Source of the DNA: a virus
IMG/VR virus record: IMGVR_UViG_3300042402_005644
Span: 1 to 49,580 of that record
Reading direction: 5' to 3' (one strand)
Length of the DNA: 49,580 nucleotides
The stretch's first letter is position 1, and each line of letters begins with the position of its first letter. Under the pieces are notes generated by a model, which was not told the origin of the DNA, ran no database searches, and saw nothing but the letters and a program-made list of their open reading frames with translations. Shown one piece after another: positions 44,530 to 49,580 of this stretch. The translations under genes were made by a program, and so were the position numbers.

Positions 44530-45241
44530 CTATGTAACACTGGCTCGCAGATTAGCTGGTAGCATTAGACAATGGCATCCGCATGCGTTGGTGGCTTTGA
44601 TGAGCACCAGCCCTGAGCGTTATGATGAATTCACGCATCACGTCACAGTGGCACCATCAGACGTAGGTGAAAACCCTTATGCCATTGACCCAAAAATTTT
44701 TTACTACACTCCGTTTAGAGAGACCATCAAACTCGAAGCCGACATGATAATGGCCAGTGAGTGTGACCATTGGTGGCAAATGTTTAGACACAGAGACATA
44801 GTGGTGTCCACTGGCTGCAGAACATGGCTAGACCAGCCCAGCATTGCACGAGACTACAGAAAAATTTTTGATATCAATGATCTACCAGACGTTTACAATG
44901 CCATTACCTATTGGCGCCGAAGCCTCACAGCTAAAAAATTCTTTGATCTGGCTCAAGACATTTTTGATCGTTGGGAAATCTACTCAAGAACCATTCGTTT
45001 TGCTGAGTCGCAACCGTCCACGGATGTGGTCTATGCCATGGCAGCCAAAATCATTGGCAGTGATCTGGTCACCATGCCCTTTGCTAGCTATCCAAAAATT
45101 GTACACATGAAAGCAGCTCATGCTGGCACTCAGAGACAAAATTGGTGTGAAGATCTAGTTTGGGAAACAGATCCTTTGAGGATACAAACGGTTGCTCAAT
45201 GGGGCGCTTTTCATTACAATAACAAAGATTGGAAACCGTGA
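44477..45241 (+). CDS. Glycosyltransferase-like protein
   Basis: 254 aa from a TTG at 44477, supported by AGGAG (44466-44470) six bases before it. A second TTG at 44498 is the alternative. The N-terminal strand YLILAVNQANCDYVTLARRL resembles that of the preceding transferase, so they may be related. KLEADMIM takes the place of the DxD strand. Later parts (WRRSLTAKKFFDLAQDIFDRW, PKIVHMKAAHAG) fit an acceptor domain. The stop codon shares its A with the next ATG. Confidence 0.7.
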   Translation: MQAEQGYLILAVNQANCDYVTLARRLAGSIRQWHPHALVALMSTSPERYDEFTHHVTVAPSDVGENPYAIDPKIFYYTPFRETIKLEADMIMASECDHWWQMFRHRDIVVSTGCRTWLDQPSIARDYRKIFDINDLPDVYNAITYWRRSLTAKKFFDLAQDIFDRWEIYSRTIRFAESQPSTDVVYAMAAKIIGSDLVTMPFASYPKIVHMKAAHAGTQRQNWCEDLVWETDPLRIQTVAQWGAFHYNNKDWKP

Positions 45242-45573
45242 TGAACGAACAAGAGTTTTGGAAAATACTGATGGATGTGCCCCCGCCACAGCCTGTGTTT
45301 TTTAGACTGTACTACAATCAAGATGGATCTCCACTGCACTATACCATGGAAGATTTGCCTGGCAACTGGGTAGAGATTGATCGAGAAACTTATGTTGCGG
45401 CTGATCCTTGGGTAAAAGTCGTAGATGGCAAAATCAAAAAACTCAACAGACTGTCAGTGCAAAAGCTTGTGCTCAGCAATCAAGGTACCAGCTGCCATCC
45501 CAACAATGTGGCAGTGATAGACGCCAGCAGCAACACCACTTGGAGTAAACAAATTTATGGCTTCGAAGATTGA
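45241..45573 (+). CDS. Hypothetical protein (110 aa)
   Basis: Start at ATG 45241, which shares the A of the upstream TGA; an in-frame TTG at 45229 would add four residues. It begins MNEQEFWKILMDVPPPQPVF and contains YYNQDGSPLHYTMEDLPGNW and WVKVVDGKIKKL, a small beta protein. I do not recognise a function. The gene lies between glycosyltransferase-like genes and overlaps the next by 17 bases, so it may act with them. Confidence 0.72.
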   Translation: MNEQEFWKILMDVPPPQPVFFRLYYNQDGSPLHYTMEDLPGNWVEIDRETYVAADPWVKVVDGKIKKLNRLSVQKLVLSNQGTSCHPNNVAVIDASSNTTWSKQIYGFED

Positions 45574-46483
45574 CATTGCAGATTTAGACTGCATTTATCT
45601 AACCTATGATGAACCTCAACGTGAAGAATTTTGGGTTAAAATTAAGAACATGGTGCCTTGGGCCCGACGGGTGGACGGTGTTAAAGGCAGCGATGCGGCT
45701 CACAAAGCGGCGGCCATGGCGTCGAGTACGGATAGATTCATTCTCATCGATGGCGACAACCTCCCCGACCCGGCGTTTTTTAATCAGACACTTGTTTTTC
45801 CTAGCAAAGAATATGAGAGTGCTGTGTTCCGGTGGCGGGCACGTAATCATATCAATGGCTTGATGTATGGCAATGGCGGCCTGAGTTCATGGACTCGAGA
45901 GTTTGTAGAAAACATGCGCACGCACGAAGCCACTGACGGGCGTGCAGAAACTGAAGTTGAATTCTGTTTTGATCCCTTGTATTGGCCCATGTATGACTGT
46001 TATTCAACTACCTATCCCAATGGATCACCGTTTCAGGCCTGGCGAGCAGGATTCCGTGAAGGAGTCAAAATGTGCTTGCAGCGCGGCCGTCGGCCCACCA
46101 TGGAAGAATTCAAAAATCAAGTGCTGAGAAATCTTGATCACTTGACCATATGGCACAACATAGGTGCAGATGCAGAAAACGGTGAATGGGCCATGGCTGG
46201 AGCACGTCAGGGCACATACATGACCATGCTTACCAACTGGAATCATCGTCAGGTTCAAGACTTTGATGCATTGGCTGAACTGTGGCTCACAGTCAAAGAC
46301 AGCGAACCTAGAATCTTGAGCAACAGACTGGGTCCTGAACTGGCTGCACAGTTGGATTTGCCTGTGGCCATCCTGGAAGCCGAACAGTCAGCATTTTTCA
46401 AATATCACTACAGATCCAATTGGCACAATCGCGGAGTAATGGTCAGAGAAATTGATGTGATAAGGCAGCAAGAAGGATGGTAA
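45557..46483 (+). CDS. Glycosyltransferase-like protein (GT-A fold)
   Basis: 308 aa. RVDGVKGSDAAHKAAA and RFILIDGDNLPDP contain the strand and DxD element (IDGDN) of a GT-A transferase of the GT2 kind. YGNGGLSSWTREFVENM and FDPLYWPMYDCYSTTYPNGS follow as the acceptor-side region. Sugar and acceptor are unknown. It overlaps the genes on both sides (17 and 7 bases), which puts it in the same operon. Confidence 0.74.
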   Translation: MASKIDIADLDCIYLTYDEPQREEFWVKIKNMVPWARRVDGVKGSDAAHKAAAMASSTDRFILIDGDNLPDPAFFNQTLVFPSKEYESAVFRWRARNHINGLMYGNGGLSSWTREFVENMRTHEATDGRAETEVEFCFDPLYWPMYDCYSTTYPNGSPFQAWRAGFREGVKMCLQRGRRPTMEEFKNQVLRNLDHLTIWHNIGADAENGEWAMAGARQGTYMTMLTNWNHRQVQDFDALAELWLTVKDSEPRILSNRLGPELAAQLDLPVAILEAEQSAFFKYHYRSNWHNRGVMVREIDVIRQQEGW

Positions 46484-47334
46484 ATCTTGACCATTTTTCC
46501 ATAGTTGACACCGGGCACAGCACTCGCAATGCAACAAAAAGTTGGTGTCCGTTTAACTTTGTAGGGCAAGACAGCAACACACTGGTGGTCACTGTGGGAG
46601 ACAGCTGGACCTGGGGCTGTGACATGACTCCCGACGACAATGAAGATCATCGCTTGAAACACCATTATGGTAGAACAATCGCCGATCATCTAGCAGCAGA
46701 CTGGCTCAATCTTGGCCAAGGTGGCGCAGGAAATTTTTGGATCTGTGACAAAGTCAAAGAACTTGCTCTAGTGATTCCTACTTGGGACTACAAAAAAATC
46801 TATGTTATATGTACGTTCACTGAAATAGGCAGAGCAATTAACTCCAGACAAGATATAGATTTTTACAATTTTTTTCAAACACAATCGCTGGATCAGTTGC
46901 TGCCTTGGTTAAATGACCTCTGTGTAGAACGCATTACTGGATCTTTGTCACAGTGTGTTAATGTGCAGTTGGTCATTGGCACAAACTTTGTAGATTGGAC
47001 AGGCGCCACCTATGATTTTTTAATCAAACCCTGTTGGGTTGAACTATTGAGCAGACAGTGTGGTATAGACCATGATCACCAGTGCCATGTGGTTTCTAGC
47101 TGGGTGTTTGACGAATTTAGTCAACTTTCTGAGTTAACCAAAGACTCAGTTGAGTTCAAAAATTTATTGCATTCCTGGTTGGATGCAGCCATTGACCGAG
47201 CTAATTTGATTAGAAAAATTCCAGCAATCACTCGCACACTGTCTCCAGCGACTGGAGCCATGCTCACCGGCCACCCAAATGCTGCTGGGCACAAAGTCTG
47301 GGCTGAAGCTATTTTATCGCACCTTGGTACCTGA
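46477..47334 (+). CDS. SGNH hydrolase-like protein
   Basis: 285 aa. TVGDSWTWG (block I, nucleophile Ser), LGQGGAGN (block II Gly), VIGTNFVDW (possible block III) and LTGHPNAAGH (block V His) occur in the usual order. Enzymes of this type remove acyl groups from lipids or sugars. The Asp that normally lies three residues before the block V His is Leu here, so the triad is incomplete and a Ser-His dyad or loss of activity is possible. The ATG overlaps the previous stop by 7 bases. Confidence 0.72.
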   Translation: MVNLDHFSIVDTGHSTRNATKSWCPFNFVGQDSNTLVVTVGDSWTWGCDMTPDDNEDHRLKHHYGRTIADHLAADWLNLGQGGAGNFWICDKVKELALVIPTWDYKKIYVICTFTEIGRAINSRQDIDFYNFFQTQSLDQLLPWLNDLCVERITGSLSQCVNVQLVIGTNFVDWTGATYDFLIKPCWVELLSRQCGIDHDHQCHVVSSWVFDEFSQLSELTKDSVEFKNLLHSWLDAAIDRANLIRKIPAITRTLSPATGAMLTGHPNAAGHKVWAEAILSHLGT

Positions 47335-47335
47335 C

Positions 47336-48304
47336 ATGATAAATGTTGTCACCAGTCACTGCCACATCTGGGAGCCTCAGGAAGTGGCCATGGAGGTAAT
47401 CAAGGCCATGTTGACCACAGGTCGTGCTGAAATCTACATGAACAACGAAGGACCCTGTGCTGACAGTGTAGGGCTGTATCGAATACTGGACAGTATTACT
47501 GAAAAGTTTGAGTTTGACAAAAAACAAATTTGTATTATCACACACAATCGAGAAGAAAATCATCCAGAGTACACTGTAATTAAAAAACCCAATTTTTGGG
47601 CACGACAAACTGTTTTGACCAGCTATCAAAACGGATTCAAGCCCAAAGACTTTGCTGGTCAAAAAAATATCAATAAAAATTTATTTGGTTGCCTGTACAA
47701 TATTCCCAGTTGGGATAGATTGTGTTTGACCAGCTTTATAAGATACCGCACAAACAAATCCAGCTTACTGGCATGCAATCCTACCTGGGAACCGTTTAGG
47801 CCCAATTCTGTGTATCTTAACACAGTGACTGATTTTTGCAGTACAGAATTTGCAAACATCGCTCGACTGCTAATAGATGGCATAGATCCATTGCCAGGGC
47901 ATCCCGGTGGCAAACCCAAAGCAGAAGAACAAACCATGGTACTGAAATTTTACAATGATTTTTTTGTAGACATTGTGGCTGAAACTTATACCAATGGATT
48001 GACTTTTTTCCCCACTGAAAAAACTTTTCGTCCCATGTACGCCCACACACCATTTGTTGTGTTTGGACCTCAGGGATTTCTCAGCACATTGAAATCTGAC
48101 TTTGGATTTCAAACTTTTGATGCTTGGTGGGATGAATCTTATGATCAGTACCAAAATTACCAGCGCATTGAAATGATTTACAAAGTCATTGAATGGTTGG
48201 ACCAATGCAGCAGCAGTGATCTTGAGACCATGTACCAGCAAATGCAGTCAGTGCTGGCACACAATTGTCAACAGTTACAAAAAATTGCAGGTGTAAATCT
48301 ATGA
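47336..48304 (+). CDS. Glycosyltransferase-like protein with TEKTxRP motif
   Basis: 322 aa from ATG 47336, one base after the previous stop; an earlier start at 47279 would overlap that gene. The C-terminal half holds LTFFPTEKTFRPMYAHTPFV, VVFGPQGFLSTLKSDFGFQT and FDAWWDESYD. That pattern of E-K-T then P-F-V then G-F-L-x-x-L resembles the donor-binding region of GT10 (fucosyltransferase) and related marine phage proteins. The assignment is tentative. It overlaps the radical SAM gene by 4 bases (ATGA). Confidence 0.68.
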   Translation: MINVVTSHCHIWEPQEVAMEVIKAMLTTGRAEIYMNNEGPCADSVGLYRILDSITEKFEFDKKQICIITHNREENHPEYTVIKKPNFWARQTVLTSYQNGFKPKDFAGQKNINKNLFGCLYNIPSWDRLCLTSFIRYRTNKSSLLACNPTWEPFRPNSVYLNTVTDFCSTEFANIARLLIDGIDPLPGHPGGKPKAEEQTMVLKFYNDFFVDIVAETYTNGLTFFPTEKTFRPMYAHTPFVVFGPQGFLSTLKSDFGFQTFDAWWDESYDQYQNYQRIEMIYKVIEWLDQCSSSDLETMYQQMQSVLAHNCQQLQKIAGVNL

Positions 48305-49580
48305 ATCCTGGTGATGAATCAGTGGACAACAAAAGCAAATTTCTCAACTCAGCAGAGCAGATGCAAGCTCAACTGGGGCCTGGTCTTTGTTTGGCCAAAT
48401 GGAAGCAGGTCAGTTTACACCTGCCTACTGGGTTGAACAACAGTTGTTATCATCCGCCACTGCATAAAATAGCATTGACGGATATTGAAAACAATCCTGC
48501 TGGGCTGCATAACACTGCCTACAAGAAACAGCAACGACAAATCATGCTGCGCAACGAACGTCCCTCTGAATGTCAATATTGTTGGAACATGGAGGATCAA
48601 GGCAAGCTTTCAGACCGACACTACAGATCAGGAGAGCCTTGGGCTGCTGTAGACTTTGAAAAAATTCGCAATGCAACAGGAACAGAAGATGACGTTACTC
48701 CCAGTTACGTGGAAGTCAATTTCAACAATGCTTGTAACCTTAAGTGCAGTTATTGCTCTCCCCAGTTTAGCTCTAGCTGGGCCGACGAAATTAACCGTCA
48801 TGGCGCTTATGCTACTGCCACACCACATAATGCTCCTGAACATTTTACAGGGACTAGACGTGTTATTCCCGCTAGGGAACACAATCCCTATGTTGAAGCA
48901 TTTTGGCAGTGGTGGCCGCAGCTTTACCCTGAGCTCACACACTTTAGAATGACTGGCGGCGAGCCACTCATGGATCGCAACACCTACAGAGTGTTTGATT
49001 ATGTGTTGGAGAATCCTAGTCCCAAGCTGCACCTATGTGTGACCAGCAACTTTTCAGTGGATGAAAAGTCATGGCAACGCTACAAAGGCTATGTCAAAAA
49101 TCTGTGCCAGGCCGGGCGACTGGAACATTTCATGCAGTATGTTAGCCTGGATGGCTGGGGCGCACAGGCCGAGTACATGCGGCATGGCATGGATTTTGAG
49201 CTGGTGTGGGACCGTGTAAATCAGTTTCTTGAAGAGATTCCTTACTACAATAGTCTTACATTTATTGTGACCATGAACAACCTTTCTGTGGTCAGTTTAG
49301 AAAAATTATTTGCTGGCATATTGGAACTAAGGAAAAAATATAGCAAAACCTATCAGCGTGTTTGGTTCGACACTCCGGTGCTGAGAGAACCTGCGTGGCA
49401 GAGTCTGCAGATCTTGCCCGAAAGTTATGCCATGCGACTGGAATATGTGTGGACCTGGATGATTCGTCAGCAAGAGCAGCCTGATGATCCTTTTCATGGA
49501 TTCAAAGATTACGAAATAGCTCGTTTGGATCGAGACATAGCCTGGATGCGATCAGCACACAGTCAAGATCACAGTGCTGC
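48301..49580 (+). CDS. Radical SAM protein with N-terminal SPASM/twitch-like Cys set (3' end outside window)
   Basis: The frame is open from ATG 48301 to the window edge (over 426 codons), so the protein is incomplete. C145-x3-C149-x2-C152 (NACNLKCSYCSP) is the radical SAM motif, with MTGGEPLM as GGE motif. Before it are C30, C49 and C91-x2-C94 (ECQYCW), as in the protein at 5324-6526. The gap of 50 residues between CxxC and the radical SAM motif is identical. The substrate is unknown; the operon suggests a sugar- or peptide-linked target. Confidence 0.85.
   Translation, partial: MNPGDESVDNKSKFLNSAEQMQAQLGPGLCLAKWKQVSLHLPTGLNNSCYHPPLHKIALTDIENNPAGLHNTAYKKQQRQIMLRNERPSECQYCWNMEDQGKLSDRHYRSGEPWAAVDFEKIRNATGTEDDVTPSYVEVNFNNACNLKCSYCSPQFSSSWADEINRHGAYATATPHNAPEHFTGTRRVIPAREHNPYVEAFWQWWPQLYPELTHFRMTGGEPLMDRNTYRVFDYVLENPSPKLHLCVTSNFSVDEKSWQRYKGYVKNLCQAGRLEHFMQYVSLDGWGAQAEYMRHGMDFELVWDRVNQFLEEIPYYNSLTFIVTMNNLSVVSLEKLFAGILELRKKYSKTYQRVWFDTPVLREPAWQSLQILPESYAMRLEYVWTWMIRQQEQPDDPFHGFKDYEIARLDRDIAWMRSAHSQDHSA

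Noticed and set aside
1-49580. CRISPR array, insertion sequence or integrase
   Set aside because: No regularly spaced short repeats with unique spacers, no transposase or recombinase motifs seen; all repeats found are inside coding genes or are single hairpins.

Overview
The window looks like part of the genome of a marine T4-like myovirus (Caudoviricetes). I recognise T4-type gp55 (late sigma factor), gp46 and gp47 (recombination nuclease), and baseplate proteins gp53, gp5, gp25 and gp6. Two exact copies of the T4-type late promoter TATAAATA lie directly in front of structural genes. No tRNA, integrase, photosynthesis gene or host gene was seen, so the host stays open.

Layout. (1) 9-1034, + strand: an unknown protein. 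(2) 1035-1526: the only long non-coding stretch, unusually rich in perfect hairpins and lying between convergent genes. (3) 1527-9772, - strand: one tightly overlapping operon, read from a good sigma70-type promoter at 9801-9828. Its order is gp55, a paralogue of the first gene, gp47, short SDR, radical SAM, gp46, second short SDR, second radical SAM, GIY-YIG protein. The SDR + radical SAM pair is thus present twice, once after each half of the recombination nuclease. (4) 9885-24646, + strand: baseplate block (a 1293-aa repeat-rich protein with a conserved C-terminal baseplate domain, gp53, a 1149-aa structural protein, gp5 without lysozyme, an Ala/Gly-rich protein, gp25, gp6). (5) 24646-39744: one uninterrupted 5032-aa virion protein with a cupredoxin-like fold, seven FG-GAP-type blades, carbohydrate-binding-like repeats and other duplicated modules. 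No separate gp7-gp11 genes follow gp6. (6) 39751-43320: small structural proteins and fibre-type proteins, one with a 51-bp tandem repeat. (7) 43376 to the end: a chained operon of glycosyltransferase-like proteins, an SGNH hydrolase-like protein and a third radical SAM protein, preceded by a possible leaderless sigma70 promoter.

How it may work together. The - strand operon supplies late sigma factor and recombination nuclease, with extra enzymes inserted. The + strand structural block is the gp55-dependent late region. The distal cluster has enzymes that could decorate virion proteins or alter host surface glycans; this is inference. Functions are assigned by reading motifs only; no database search was run.
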